A DNA stretch of 64,000 nt, taken from the NCBI RefSeq assembly GCF_937468385.1, contig NZ_CALBWS010000001.1:492178-556177 (forward strand), written 5' to 3'. The notes beneath the pieces are model-generated. The model was not told where the DNA came from. It worked only from the letters and a program-made list of their open reading frames with translations, and did not search any database. The position numbers were made by a program, and so were the translations under genes. The stretch's first letter is position 1. The number at the start of each line of letters is the position of its first letter. Below, in pieces: positions 53,333-62,714 of this stretch. Source of the stretch: Neobacillus rhizosphaerae. Its GTDB lineage: Bacteria > Bacillota > Bacilli > Bacillales > Cytobacillaceae.

Positions 53333-54389
53333 ACTGTTCAACTTTTTGAATAAAATTTTGTGTATAGTACTTTTGAAAAACACCAACACCTAGATGGGTA
53401 AAATCCTTATTTAATAAGGAGTCTCGGTGCCCCTTACTATTTAACCAGCCTTCAACTACAGCAGGTCCATCTGTATAATTTGCCGCGATATTTTCGCCTG
53501 CAGCAACGTATGCGACGTTTGCTGTCTTTAATCGATTTGCAAGGTCGCCGAATTTCGTTGATGTGTGAGAAAACTCCTTATTTTCAAACATATCTTTACT
53601 ATGCCCAAAGGCCGCTTCAGCAGTATTATCATCCCATTCCAATGGCTTTAGTTTATGCCTTATACGCAAAACATTTGTGATATCAAAAATCTCCAGTGCT
53701 GAATCGTTTTCAATTTCTTTCCACATATCTTCGCTAGGTACAGGTGGTACTATTAACTCACCAGTATAATCAAGTTCATAAGGTCTCTGCTTAATCAATG
53801 TTTCTGCATTAAGGAAACGCACACTTGAAAGGTTTCCAGTAAACTTATCGATATAAAGCTGAACAAAAACATCACCTATATGAACCATAGGTCTTAGATT
53901 TAAATCTGTATCATTCAGTTCAAAACGATAGGAATTTCCATTTAACCTTAAATTAATATCTGTATCAATAAATTGCGTATTAAAGATTTCCTCCACCGGC
54001 TGTCCGATTTCAAACGGAGCAATGTCGAGATTTTCGCCAGCAGCAAAAATCGTCACAACCTGCTTATTTTCAACGCCCACCTGGAGATAATGGGAATAGT
54101 CCAGATTATAAATATACCATTGGTAACCATACATTGATTCATCAATACGCATTGGTTTGCCGAGTTCTTTTTCTAGGGATATGACGTCTTGACCAATTAA
54201 TAAAGCCAATCCCTCTTTAGGTTTTTCTGTGACCGCCTTTTTACTTGGCTTATTATCAGGCACTTGTGGCAGCTGCTTCATTTCTGATGTATGATCTTCC
54301 TTAATCAAAACATTACTATCATTTTTGTCATTTATACTTACATAAAAGCCAATTGTTAAGAAAACAACTGAAAGTATCAGAATTCTCAT
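53331..54389 (-). CDS. ylbC: CAP/SCP-domain protein YlbC
   Basis: A 352-residue exported protein: N-terminal hydrophobic signal/anchor (ILILSVVFLTIGFYV), a linker, a CAP-associated N-domain (about 65-205, GQDVISLEKELGKPM) and a C-terminal CAP domain (about 235-345) with HSKDMFENKEFSHTS and GENIAANYTDGPAVVEGW and NSKGHRDSLL. The cavity His/Glu residues typical of CAP are present. Molecular function unknown. No good SD lies near the ATG; GAGG is 22 bases away. Confidence 0.88.
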   Translation of the reverse strand: MRILILSVVFLTIGFYVSINDKNDSNVLIKEDHTSEMKQLPQVPDNKPSKKAVTEKPKEGLALLIGQDVISLEKELGKPMRIDESMYGYQWYIYNLDYSHYLQVGVENKQVVTIFAAGENLDIAPFEIGQPVEEIFNTQFIDTDINLRLNGNSYRFELNDTDLNLRPMVHIGDVFVQLYIDKFTGNLSSVRFLNAETLIKQRPYELDYTGELIVPPVPSEDMWKEIENDSALEIFDITNVLRIRHKLKPLEWDDNTAEAAFGHSKDMFENKEFSHTSTKFGDLANRLKTANVAYVAAGENIAANYTDGPAVVEGWLNSKGHRDSLLNKDFTHLGVGVFQKYYTQNFIQKVEQ

Positions 54390-54526
54390 TAGCGTACTCA
54401 GAGGCTAACATCCTCTCTATTACTTTTTCTATCATTATAATGGATAAAATTATTATATCACCAATAACTTGATTCGTAATAGTTATTATCGAAAATGTCT
54501 GAAAAGTTAACAATATATAAATAAAA

Positions 54527-54547
54527 ACAGGTACATTGTGTACCTGT
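54527..54547 (-). terminator. Terminator after ylbB
   Basis: Minus strand: ACAGGTACA/TGTACCTGT with a three-base loop followed by TTTTTATTTAT. Confidence 0.8.
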
Positions 54548-54579
54548 CTTAACGAACAATTCTATTTCCTATATAATAA

Positions 54580-55014
54580 TTATTGTTGAATCCCGTTATA
54601 GTTTTGCTCAGAAATTTCTGTTAACGCCTCTTTTGCCTGGTCATCGGTTAATTCACTTATTGCAAAATCACCAAGTGAAACAATTCCAATTAACCTACTT
54701 TCCTCAACTACAGGTAATCGGCGAATTTGGTGCTTAGCCATTAATTTTGCAGCATCTTTACTTGTAGTATCAGGTGAAACCGTAATCATGTCATGACTCA
54801 TGATTTCCCCAACCTTTGATGAACCTGGGTGCTTTTCAGCAACACCCCTTATGACAATATCTCGGTCTGTTATCATTCCAATCAATTTATCTTGGTCAAC
54901 AATCGGGATGGCTCCAACATTTAATTCTTTCATCTTTAAAGCGACTTCATACATATTATCTAATAATGTACAGCATTCAACCTCATCAGTCATAATATCA
55001 CGAATTGTTTCCAT
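54580..55014 (-). CDS. ylbB: Two-CBS-domain protein YlbB
   Basis: A 144-residue protein made of a CBS pair: IRDIMTDEVECCTL (domain 1, about 4-60) with VGAIPIVDQDKLIGMITDRD, and VGEIMSHDMITVSPD (domain 2, about 68-125) with IRRLPVVEESRLIGIVSLGD. CBS pairs bind adenine nucleotides and act as energy sensors; no partner is visible. The ATG at 55014 with SD GGAGG is used instead of 55089. Confidence 0.87.
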   Translation of the reverse strand: METIRDIMTDEVECCTLLDNMYEVALKMKELNVGAIPIVDQDKLIGMITDRDIVIRGVAEKHPGSSKVGEIMSHDMITVSPDTTSKDAAKLMAKHQIRRLPVVEESRLIGIVSLGDFAISELTDDQAKEALTEISEQNYNGIQQ

Positions 55015-55200
55015 CCTATCGGCCTCCAGGAAATTTTTTTCTATTAACACCTTAATAGCTTTTCCATTCGCTATTGTATTATTCGACAAATGAATTCATT
55101 GCAAGTTGAAACATTTTCAACTATTATTAAAATGAATTATACTTGCTGTAATATCATTAAAGGAACATAGGGGTACTGGCATTGTTTTTAGGAGGGATTA

Positions 55201-55563
55201 ATGATGAAATTTGAGAATACGGGTATTGAAAAATTAAAAGCTGAATTAAACCGTTTAGATGAGGTAATGGAGGCTCACGGATTAGTTCGGGCAGGTCAAT
55301 GGGACTATGAGCGTGTTACATACGACCGCAAGTTTGAAATGAAGGACGAAATATTTTACCTTCGTGTTCAAGGCTATGCATTAGAAGGCGACGTGGATAC
55401 ATTTAAGGCAACGATTCAGTTAATGACACCACTTTTAGGTAAGCATTATTATCCACATGGCGTCGAATATGGTGAAGGTGAAAACTTCCCTGCTTCCCTT
55501 GTGAATTCATGTGAAAAAATTCTTGAGGATGTTAAAGAAGAAGTTAGCAAGTTTGCTCTATAA
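55201..55563 (+). CDS. ylbA: YugN-like protein YlbA
   Basis: A 120-residue soluble protein of the YugN-like family; QWDYERVTYDRKFE and PLLGKHYYPHGVEYGE are conserved with B. subtilis YlbA. Function unknown. Two tandem ATGs (55201, 55204) follow AGGAGGG; either may be used. It ends in a strong bidirectional terminator. Confidence 0.85.
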   Translation: MMKFENTGIEKLKAELNRLDEVMEAHGLVRAGQWDYERVTYDRKFEMKDEIFYLRVQGYALEGDVDTFKATIQLMTPLLGKHYYPHGVEYGEGENFPASLVNSCEKILEDVKEEVSKFAL

Positions 55564-55567
55564 ACAC

Positions 55568-55610
55568 AGAAAAGACGTATGAATTCCTTTTTTCATACGT
55601 CTTTTCTTAT
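55568..55610. terminator. Bidirectional terminator between ylbA and the Eis-like gene
   Basis: Stem AAAAGACGTATGAA/TTCATACGTCTTTT with a pyrimidine loop and T-runs on both strands. Confidence 0.88.
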
Positions 55611-55617
55611 CTTCTTT

Positions 55618-56796
55618 TTAGAAAAAGTCATAAAATGATGATTTTATATTTGGAACCATTCTTTCGAGTTTATCTATTTCTTGCCGAGTGCCTTTTAAGA
55701 AACCCATATCATAGAGCTCAAGTGGTCTTTTATATCCAAAGATTATCGCTGAAAGGTCATTGATTGTTAACTGGATTCCCTTTTGTGGTGGATGAACACA
55801 CTGACTGCCTATTTTTTCTCTAAATGCCCTCACTTGACCATTTCCTCCGACAAGATAGCTCCCCTCATTCCAAGCCGCAAACGGATCCACTAGATGAAGA
55901 AATAACGGCTCTGATTCCAAATTAAATGAAAATTTATTCAAACACTTCTCAGCATCCACAATCCTCGCCATGAAATAGGGGTAAACTTCGGTCTTAAATT
56001 TTGGCTGTTGAAGGAAATAAGGAAATGGATCATGAATAGACAGGCTGATTGTTACACTTTCCACCATGGAATCGTGCTGACAAATGAAATTCCAAAGTCC
56101 GCCTCTTGCTTCATGATCAAGAACTGCCATCTCCTGAACTTCCATCTTTCTTTTCTTCACATTGTAGAGAATATAACCCCTTGCCTCGTGTGATACATTG
56201 TAATATACAGCAATGTGCGAATCATCATCATATACATGTTCTTTCCACCAATTAGTATCACGTACAAGCATCCCTGAAAAGTTGTCACAATACTTGCTAT
56301 AGACATTTTCAATATGCTCCTGATGGCTTTCCTTTGAATACCTTTTTATTGAACCTGGCATATGACTTAGAAATTTAAGATTGCTTTTTTCAATGGTTAT
56401 CTTTTTATTATCACTTAAAATTTCCCAGCCGAATTTCCGATAAAAAGCAAAATCGAATGGAGCAAGCAAGGAAACAATCTGCCCATCCTCATACATTTTT
56501 TTTAAAGACTCTATCATTAATGATTTAACATAACCACTTCGTCGGAATTCAGGATAAGTAGCAACTCCAGCGATACCACCCATGCTCCACTCTTCACCAT
56601 ACATAAATACCTGAAGGGAAATAATATGTAATTTTGCGGCAAGCTGATCTTGTTCCCAAATACCTAGCACTTTATGATTTTTTAACTTTTTATGTCTAGC
56701 TGGAATTTCATCCTCGGGAATCTTATATTGGAAGGCATACTCTGATAGCTTCATTGCTTCAGGATAATTTTCTTCAGTTAGAATTTTAATCTCCAC
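55618..56796 (-). CDS. Eis-like GNAT acetyltransferase
   Basis: A 392-residue protein with the Eis layout: N-terminal GNAT domain (about 1-140; GGIAGVATYPEFRRSGYVKS with acetyl-CoA motif and YRKFGWE), a second degenerate GNAT-like domain (about 150-280) and a C-terminal sterol-carrier-like domain (about 290-392) ending in a carboxyl-terminal Phe, which acts as the general base in Eis enzymes. Substrate unknown (Eis acetylates amines). Starts with GTG after GAGGAGG. It lies between ylbA and the ctaM-like gene and has no counterpart in this B. subtilis interval. Confidence 0.83.
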   Translation of the reverse strand: MEIKILTEENYPEAMKLSEYAFQYKIPEDEIPARHKKLKNHKVLGIWEQDQLAAKLHIISLQVFMYGEEWSMGGIAGVATYPEFRRSGYVKSLMIESLKKMYEDGQIVSLLAPFDFAFYRKFGWEILSDNKKITIEKSNLKFLSHMPGSIKRYSKESHQEHIENVYSKYCDNFSGMLVRDTNWWKEHVYDDDSHIAVYYNVSHEARGYILYNVKKRKMEVQEMAVLDHEARGGLWNFICQHDSMVESVTISLSIHDPFPYFLQQPKFKTEVYPYFMARIVDAEKCLNKFSFNLESEPLFLHLVDPFAAWNEGSYLVGGNGQVRAFREKIGSQCVHPPQKGIQLTINDLSAIIFGYKRPLELYDMGFLKGTRQEIDKLERMVPNIKSSFYDFF

Positions 56797-56882
56797 GTTA
56801 TTTCCTCCTCTTTGAAAACTAATATGAAATTAATATTTAATAAAAATAGGAAGATTCTGATAAATAGAGTTAAAATAAAAGC

Positions 56883-56896
56883 GCCTTATTAGGCAC
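56883..56896 (-). terminator. Weak terminator after the CtaM/YozB-like gene
   Basis: Minus strand: GTGCC/GGCGC stem, six-base loop, followed by TTTTATTTTAAC. A triple repeat of TCCTATAA lies between it and the stop codon. Confidence 0.5.
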
Positions 56897-56911
56897 CCTT
56901 ATCCTATAATC

Positions 56912-57376
56912 CTATAATCCTAGAATAGCTTTGATTACAGACGTTGTCTCTCCGCCTTTGTAGAAAACGTATAATAAAAGATAGACAGCCACTCCTGTAA
57001 TCGCTGTAAAGAACCAAATGAAACTCGTTATAGGGCCAAGCTTGCGGTGTTTGGACAGATTATTTTTATAACCTGTTTGTAAAGAAACAATCCCGAATAC
57101 CGCTCCAATCGTAGCTAATGTAATATGAAAAATTAAAAAGATGGTGTAATAGATTTTGATATCATCTGGACCACCGAATGAGGTATTCCCGATAAAAATT
57201 GTTCTAGAAGCATAAATGATGAAAAAGATAAGAGCGAAAATAGCCGCAAAAAACATCGTTTTTTTGTGGGCATCAATTTTTCTTTGTTTTATTTGCCACC
57301 AGCCAATAGCAACAGTAATAGCACTTAAAACAATGAATGATGTACTAATCGTTGGTAAAATCGGTATAGAGTTCAT
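56912..57376 (-). CDS. ctaM: DUF420 membrane protein, CtaM/YozB type
   Basis: A 154-residue protein with four hydrophobic segments and conserved histidines (AHKKTMF, FHITLATIG, KHRKLG). DUF420 family: Staphylococcus CtaM is needed for maturation of the heme A-containing aa3 oxidase, and B. subtilis YozB is the homologue. Its position right after ctaG fits an oxidase assembly role. Symbol by family, not by experiment in this organism. Confidence 0.82.
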   Translation of the reverse strand: MNSIPILPTISTSFIVLSAITVAIGWWQIKQRKIDAHKKTMFFAAIFALIFFIIYASRTIFIGNTSFGGPDDIKIYYTIFLIFHITLATIGAVFGIVSLQTGYKNNLSKHRKLGPITSFIWFFTAITGVAVYLLLYVFYKGGETTSVIKAILGL

Positions 57377-57447
57377 AAATATATCCTTTCTTTTATAGGG
57401 TCTATAATTATATTAGTGTAGTTCTCTACCTTTTTCAATTAATTCCT

Positions 57448-57567
57448 ATTCTGTGGAAAAAGGCGGAGCCGTGTCACCTTAACTAGCATAGTAAAAATAT
57501 TTTTTCACTTTGAATTGGAGTCAGCTAAGCACTAATCACACGACTAAATTTTGCTAGACTCCAATTC
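57448..57567. repeat. Dispersed intergenic repeat, second family (copy B)
   Basis: Starts TTCTGTGGAAAAAGGCGGAGC, continues with ACTAGC and ATATTTTTT, and reaches ACTTTGAATTGGAG; the same blocks occur inverted at 32657-32767. It includes the inverted repeat GAATTGGAGTC/GACTCCAATTC (57512-57567). Confidence 0.45.
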
Positions 57568-57611
57568 ATTTCCATGATTGGGTTAGGAGTTGAACCTTAT
57601 ATTAGTTTTTC

Positions 57612-57643
57612 TTCTAAAAAAACTCCCAAATGAATGGGAGTTT
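57612..57643 (-). terminator. Terminator after ctaG
   Basis: Minus strand: AAACTCCCA/TGGGAGTTT, six-base loop, then TTTTAGAAG. It overlaps the ctaG stop. Confidence 0.75.
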
Positions 57644-58547
57644 ATTCTGCGGGTGTTGGGTTTAAAATATGTTCCATTTCATTTTCTGACTCTTCTTGGT
57701 CTTTGCGATACCATTCAAAAAACACTTGTCCTAAAACTACGGCGTAAATGATTTCCTGAATAATTTTCATTACTACCCCACCTAGTCGTTGGTCATCAAC
57801 CACTGGCATCGAACTAAATAGCTCTGGTCCACTTAGATTCAAATTGGAAAATGTCGATGTACCCACACACAAACTCATTACTTTACCCCAAACATTTGGG
57901 TCATAATAGGTTGCATACATTGGCGTATCAGAAAAAATAATCAGTGCACAAGCAGGTGTCAACAGCATTCCGTTTGCAAATAAATAAGCTACTTTTTTTA
58001 TCCCAGTCAATGGTCGATATTCAGGAAGCGGGCTAAGTAGTGACCACCACATAAAAACAGCTGCAGCAAATAAAAGAGCTGAGTACCCTCCATGGTAAAA
58101 CCGATTTTGCATAACATGATCAAAAATAATCGGAATATGGTAAAAAGAAAATAAACCATTAAATAATAGGATCGCTACCACAGGCTTCGTAAAAAGATTA
58201 AATATGGTTTTAATTATCCTTAAATTAAGAATACTTCTCCAAAGCCAGGCAGGAATCCCCATAATAAATAGTGGTGGAATTAATAATACTAAGACCACCA
58301 TTGTAATTCCATGGATATAAAACATTAGATGCCCCATTAAATCCAGCGGTGACCCCTTTATGGCGTACAAAAGAACCATTGAAGTGAGAAAGTATGTAGC
58401 TTGTTTTAGGGATAGATTCTCACTTTCCCGAAACTTAGTCCTAAATTTTACGGTTATGAGAAAATAAGCTACTGTTACTGCTAGTATAAAAAATAAAAAA
58501 TACGGGCTCCAAAGGGCTTCAAATCCAAAAATACTTAATGTAAGCAC
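57642..58547 (-). CDS. ctaG: Cytochrome c oxidase assembly factor CtaG (Bacillus type)
   Basis: A 301-residue protein with about seven membrane segments; FALWSPYFL-like N-terminus (FGFEALWSPYFLFFI), HLMFYIHGITMVVL and MWWSLLSPLPEY are family blocks with histidines that may bind copper. CtaG is needed for caa3 oxidase biogenesis in B. subtilis. The start is GTG eight bases after GAGGTG. A terminator separates it from ctaF, so it may be read through or have its own promoter. Confidence 0.92.
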   Translation of the reverse strand: MLTLSIFGFEALWSPYFLFFILAVTVAYFLITVKFRTKFRESENLSLKQATYFLTSMVLLYAIKGSPLDLMGHLMFYIHGITMVVLVLLIPPLFIMGIPAWLWRSILNLRIIKTIFNLFTKPVVAILLFNGLFSFYHIPIIFDHVMQNRFYHGGYSALLFAAAVFMWWSLLSPLPEYRPLTGIKKVAYLFANGMLLTPACALIIFSDTPMYATYYDPNVWGKVMSLCVGTSTFSNLNLSGPELFSSMPVVDDQRLGGVVMKIIQEIIYAVVLGQVFFEWYRKDQEESENEMEHILNPTPAE

Positions 58548-58639
58548 CTCAATATCACCTCGATAAATAATGAAAGAATTATACTTCTATTATACCCATC
58601 CTCAAAACTGTAAGCAAAGGAATGAGATGGATTAAGTTC

Positions 58640-58673
58640 AAAAAGAAAATCGGCTTTTAGCCGATTTTCTTTT
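58640..58673 (-). terminator. Terminator between ctaF and ctaG
   Basis: Minus strand: AAAAGAAAATCGGCT/AGCCGATTTTCTTTTT with a short A loop and T-rich tail. Confidence 0.85.
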
Positions 58674-58677
58674 ACTA

Positions 58678-59013
58678 TTACCACCAAACAATGGTAAGAA
58701 ATGCCAATATCCCGGTTAATCCAACAAACAATCCCGAAAATAGGAATAGGGTTGGTGCCTCATGCCCCTTATGGCTCATATGCATAAAATAAAACAATTG
58801 GAAAATCACTTGAACGACAGCTAAAAGAAGTATAAACGGCATCGTAAACCATGCGGTAAAATCCTTCATCGCCACTGAGGCAAAAGCAACTAATGTTAAG
58901 AAAATCATTAACGAAAATGAAATAACTTGATATCTCATTTCTTCCGCATTTTTTCGGCGGCGATATTCAATGTCAACACTAGGGTTACCTGAATTTAATT
59001 GTTGATTTGTCAT
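58678..59013 (-). CDS. ctaF: caa3 cytochrome c oxidase subunit IV (CtaF)
   Basis: A 111-residue protein with three membrane segments and the subunit IV block FQLFYFMHMSHKGHE. Structural subunit of the caa3 oxidase. SD GTGGGA; four bases after ctaE. Confidence 0.93.
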   Translation of the reverse strand: MTNQQLNSGNPSVDIEYRRRKNAEEMRYQVISFSLMIFLTLVAFASVAMKDFTAWFTMPFILLLAVVQVIFQLFYFMHMSHKGHEAPTLFLFSGLFVGLTGILAFLTIVWW

Positions 59014-59017
59014 CAGC

Positions 59018-59647
59018 CTATCCCACCATTCCCATTAAATAAACTACTGTAAAGATGAACACCCACACCACGTCGATAAAGTGCCAGTAAAGACTTGCAA
59101 CATAGAACTTTGGAGCATTGTAAAGATTTAAACCGCGTTTAGAGTTTCGGATCATTAAAGACAAGATCCAAGACAAACCAAAGGCAACGTGAGCACCGTG
59201 GAAACCAACTAATGTATAGAAGGCCGATCCAAACGCGCTACTTGTAAAGGTATGCTTATACACATGTACATAATGATTAAACTCATAAACTTCAAGCCCC
59301 AAGAACCCTGCTCCAAGTAATACAGTTAGTCCAAGCCATAGCATCATTTTTTTGAATGCAAAATTTTTCATATGGTACATGGCGTATACACTTGTTAATG
59401 AGCTTGTTAAGAGAAGCATTGTGGCAACAAATGTTAATGGTAATTCAAATAAATCCTTTGCTAAATGCTGGCTCGTATCTGGAACCTTATCTTTTAATGC
59501 AAGATATGTGGCAAAGAGAGAGGCGAATAATACTGTCTCTCCCCCTAAGAATAACCAAAAACCTAAAAATTTATTTTTTGCCTCAAGGGTTGCTTTCTCA
59601 GGCGCTGCAGGCCATTTTTCATAGGTCATTTTTTCTTCAGCGTGCAT
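59018..59647 (-). CDS. ctaE: caa3 cytochrome c oxidase subunit III (CtaE)
   Basis: A 209-residue protein with five hydrophobic segments; FWLFLGGETVLFASLFATYL and GFHGAHVAFGLSWI and YWHFIDVVWVFIFTVVYL are typical of heme-copper oxidase subunit III. The start ATG overlaps the ctaD stop (TAATG), so the two are coupled. Confidence 0.96.
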   Translation of the reverse strand: MHAEEKMTYEKWPAAPEKATLEAKNKFLGFWLFLGGETVLFASLFATYLALKDKVPDTSQHLAKDLFELPLTFVATMLLLTSSLTSVYAMYHMKNFAFKKMMLWLGLTVLLGAGFLGLEVYEFNHYVHVYKHTFTSSAFGSAFYTLVGFHGAHVAFGLSWILSLMIRNSKRGLNLYNAPKFYVASLYWHFIDVVWVFIFTVVYLMGMVG

Positions 59648-61515
59648 TATGCCTTAACCCCCTTATCACTTTCATCAACTAAGTCTTCTTTATGAATATG
59701 GAAACCATGGTCATCTTTAACGGAACGTAAGAACATCGATCCAAATGTCACGAGTAATCCCAATATGAGTACTGCCATTCCCCATGAATGATCTCGATGA
59801 TACATGGCACCAAAAGCTGCAATAAATAATCCCAATGAAATCATAAATGGTATGAACGATGAATTTGGCATATGAATATCACCAAGAGGTTCAGCAGGTG
59901 TCATACCTTTTTTGCCTGCCATCTTTTCTAGCCAGTAAGCATCTAAACCGCGCACTAGTGGCAGTTGCTTAAAGTTATAGAACGGCGGTGGTGACGGAAT
60001 TGCCCACTCAAGAGATCTTCCATCTCCCCATGGATCATTTCCAACCTTAACATTTTTCACTGATGTCATAATAATGTTATAGAGCATTATAAGGACACCA
60101 ATTGACATAAATGCGGCACCAACTGAACTTACCGCGTTCGCAGCATCAAACCCTTGCCCTGGCAGATAAGTGAACACACGTCGCGGCATTCCCCAAAGAC
60201 CTAAGAAGTGCTGGATAAAGAATGTTAAATGGAAGCCAATAAAGAAGAACCAGAAAGTAATCTTTCCTAACGTTTCATTTAACATCGTACCAAACATTTT
60301 CGGCCACCAAAGATGCGTCGCTGCAAGAATTGCCAGCACAACTCCACCAACAATTACATAGTGGAAGTGAGCAACGACAAAATACGTATCATGATATTGG
60401 TAATCCGCTGCCGCAGTGGCAACCATGACCCCAGTTACTCCTCCCATTACAAATGATGGAATAAAACCAAAAGCATAATACATTGGAGTGGTGAACTTAA
60501 CACTGCCGCCCCACATTGTAAATAGCCAGTTGAAAATCTTAATACCCGTTGGTACACCAATGGCCATTGTGGCAACTGCGAAAATAGCATTGGCAACGGG
60601 ACCTAAACCAGCTGTGAACATATGGTGAGCCCATACCATGAATCCTAAGAAACCGATTAATACGGTTGCAAATACCATGGATGAATAACCGAAAAGGCGT
60701 TTTCTTGAGAACAATGAGAAAATTTCCGAAAAAATACCGAACGCTGGAAGAATCAGAATATAAACTTCCGGGTGTCCAAAAATCCAGAAAAGATGTTCCC
60801 AAATAATAGTATTACCACCCATTGCCACTTCAAAGAAATTCGCTCCAAACAAACGGTCAAACATCATTAATGTTAAACCAACTGTTAATGGTGGGAATGC
60901 AAATAAAATCATCGCTGAAGCAACAAATGTTGACCATGTAAACAATGGCATTCTCATATACGTCATACCAGGTGCGCGCATATTAATAATCGTAACCAGG
61001 AAGTTAATCCCACCAATCAGTGTTCCAATCCCGGATATCTGTAAACCTAAAACATAAAAATCAACCCCGTGCCCCTTTGAATGGATAGCAAGTGATGCAT
61101 AAGAGGTCCAACCGGCGTCAGGTGCACCGCCCAAAAACCATGAAAGGTTAAGGAATACACCACCAAAGAAAAATAACCAAAATCCTAGCGCATTTATAAA
61201 CGGAAACGCAACGTCACGAGCGCCAATCTGAAGTGGCATGACCGCATTCATAAAGGCAAACAAAAGTGGCATAGCGGCTAAGAAAATCATGGTAGTTCCG
61301 TGCATAGTAATAATCTCATTAAACGCCCCAGCACTGACAAAATCATTATTTGGTATTGCAAGTTGGATACGGATAAATACTGCTTCAAGTCCACCAACTA
61401 CGAAGAAAAATCCACCTGCAATAAGATATAGGATGGCAATTTTTTTATGGTCAACTGTTGTTAAAAAGTCCCATAGCGTTGCGCCAAATCCCTTTTTTTG
61501 AGCAATGGTACTCAC
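59647..61515 (-). CDS. ctaD: caa3 cytochrome c oxidase subunit I (CtaD)
   Basis: Catalytic heme-copper subunit, 622 residues, 14 segments. Cu-B/heme ligands are visible in HLFWIFGHPEVYILILPAFG (His and cross-linked Tyr), WAHHMFTAG (two His), HDTYFVVAHFHYVI (two His) and the N-terminal NEIITMHGTTMIF. The D- and K-channel residues lie in the same blocks (A-type oxidase). GTG start with SD GGGAGG. Confidence 0.97.
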   Translation of the reverse strand: MSTIAQKKGFGATLWDFLTTVDHKKIAILYLIAGGFFFVVGGLEAVFIRIQLAIPNNDFVSAGAFNEIITMHGTTMIFLAAMPLLFAFMNAVMPLQIGARDVAFPFINALGFWLFFFGGVFLNLSWFLGGAPDAGWTSYASLAIHSKGHGVDFYVLGLQISGIGTLIGGINFLVTIINMRAPGMTYMRMPLFTWSTFVASAMILFAFPPLTVGLTLMMFDRLFGANFFEVAMGGNTIIWEHLFWIFGHPEVYILILPAFGIFSEIFSLFSRKRLFGYSSMVFATVLIGFLGFMVWAHHMFTAGLGPVANAIFAVATMAIGVPTGIKIFNWLFTMWGGSVKFTTPMYYAFGFIPSFVMGGVTGVMVATAAADYQYHDTYFVVAHFHYVIVGGVVLAILAATHLWWPKMFGTMLNETLGKITFWFFFIGFHLTFFIQHFLGLWGMPRRVFTYLPGQGFDAANAVSSVGAAFMSIGVLIMLYNIIMTSVKNVKVGNDPWGDGRSLEWAIPSPPPFYNFKQLPLVRGLDAYWLEKMAGKKGMTPAEPLGDIHMPNSSFIPFMISLGLFIAAFGAMYHRDHSWGMAVLILGLLVTFGSMFLRSVKDDHGFHIHKEDLVDESDKGVKA

Positions 61516-61546
61516 AATTTTACCTCCCTTTCAACCAATTCCCCTA

Positions 61547-62608
61547 TTATTCCTGAACCTTTAAGCCCATTAAATATTCTGCTAACGCATCAAGCTGCTG
61601 ATCTGACATTTTAGGGTATTTACCTGTCATCAAGTTACCTGGTTTATAGGTTTCAGGATTACTAATCCATTCTTTTAATTTTTCTTTATTATGATCTAAA
61701 ATACCAGCTACACGAGATCGGTCACCAAAGTTGGTTAAGTTAGGTGCCGTACGCGCTGTTTCAGGCATTTTGTTTTCCGATGTTACAGCATGACAACCGA
61801 TACAGCTTTGATTAAATAGTTCCTGACCTTGAACAGCTAAATCGCCTTGTGCTTTTTGCGGTTCTTTGATCCCCTGCATCGCTGTAACCCATGCATCAAA
61901 TTTATCACGGCTGATGGCTTTTACTTTAAAATCCATTAACGCATGTGATGGACCACAAAGCTCAGCACATTTTCCGTAAAAGAGATTTCCTGCTTCATTT
62001 GCACGCTTGTCATCAAACTCTAACCAAAATTTATTAATGTTATCGGTATTCGTATCCAATTTACCGCCAACGGCTGGAATCCAGAATGAATGTTTAATAT
62101 CCATAGATTTTAAATTGAAATACACCTTTTCATTTGTCGGTACAACCAGCTCTTGACTGGTTACTAGCTTTTGGCCGGGATACTCAAAATCCCACCAATA
62201 TAAATGAGAGCGAACATTAATAGTAAGCACCTTGGAGTTTTTCTTCTCCATCGGTGAAACGTCTGCAAGGTGAAAGGTTGTAGCCACAGTTGGAACAGCA
62301 AGGATTAAAAGTAAAAGAATTGGAATCACAGTCCAAATAATTTCTAATTTGTGACTTCCCTCCACCTGTTTCGGAATACTTTCATCCTTTCTTCTAAAGC
62401 GGAAAAAAATGATTATGAAAATGATCATTACCACTACGATAACCCCAACCATTACAAACGTACTTAGCTTCATTAAATCATATTGCATGTCTGCAACTTC
62501 ACCGGCTGGTCTTAACGCAGAAACAAATCGTTCACCACTGCATCCGGAGAGTACCAGCGCTAAAATCGCGAATAACGATATCAAACGCCATTTTGCAAGC
62601 CTTTTCAT
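61547..62608 (-). CDS. ctaC: caa3 cytochrome c oxidase subunit II with fused cytochrome c (CtaC)
   Basis: A 353-residue lipoprotein (lipobox LVLSGC near residue 18-23) with two membrane segments (about 50-70 and 95-115). The Cu-A domain (about 125-240) has CAELCGPSHALM and the C-terminal cytochrome c domain (about 255-350) has the heme motif CIGCH and the probable axial Met in GNLMTGKYPKM. It carries electrons from cytochrome c to subunit I. SD GAGGGG. Lipid modification links it to LspA, also encoded in this window. Confidence 0.97.
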   Translation of the reverse strand: MKRLAKWRLISLFAILALVLSGCSGERFVSALRPAGEVADMQYDLMKLSTFVMVGVIVVVMIIFIIIFFRFRRKDESIPKQVEGSHKLEIIWTVIPILLLLILAVPTVATTFHLADVSPMEKKNSKVLTINVRSHLYWWDFEYPGQKLVTSQELVVPTNEKVYFNLKSMDIKHSFWIPAVGGKLDTNTDNINKFWLEFDDKRANEAGNLFYGKCAELCGPSHALMDFKVKAISRDKFDAWVTAMQGIKEPQKAQGDLAVQGQELFNQSCIGCHAVTSENKMPETARTAPNLTNFGDRSRVAGILDHNKEKLKEWISNPETYKPGNLMTGKYPKMSDQQLDALAEYLMGLKVQE

Positions 62609-62714
62609 GCTTAATCAAACCCCTCTTTCACTTATAAATTCTTAATATTTTTGTTTGATCAAAGAAGTATGTAGTTGATTCTTTCCTAAACCTGAAAAGA
62701 ATCGTCAGACAAAA

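Noticed and set aside
56900..56926. Triple TCCTATAA repeat after the ctaM-like gene
   Set aside because: Three short, A/T-rich units with no structural or regulatory context; probably slippage.
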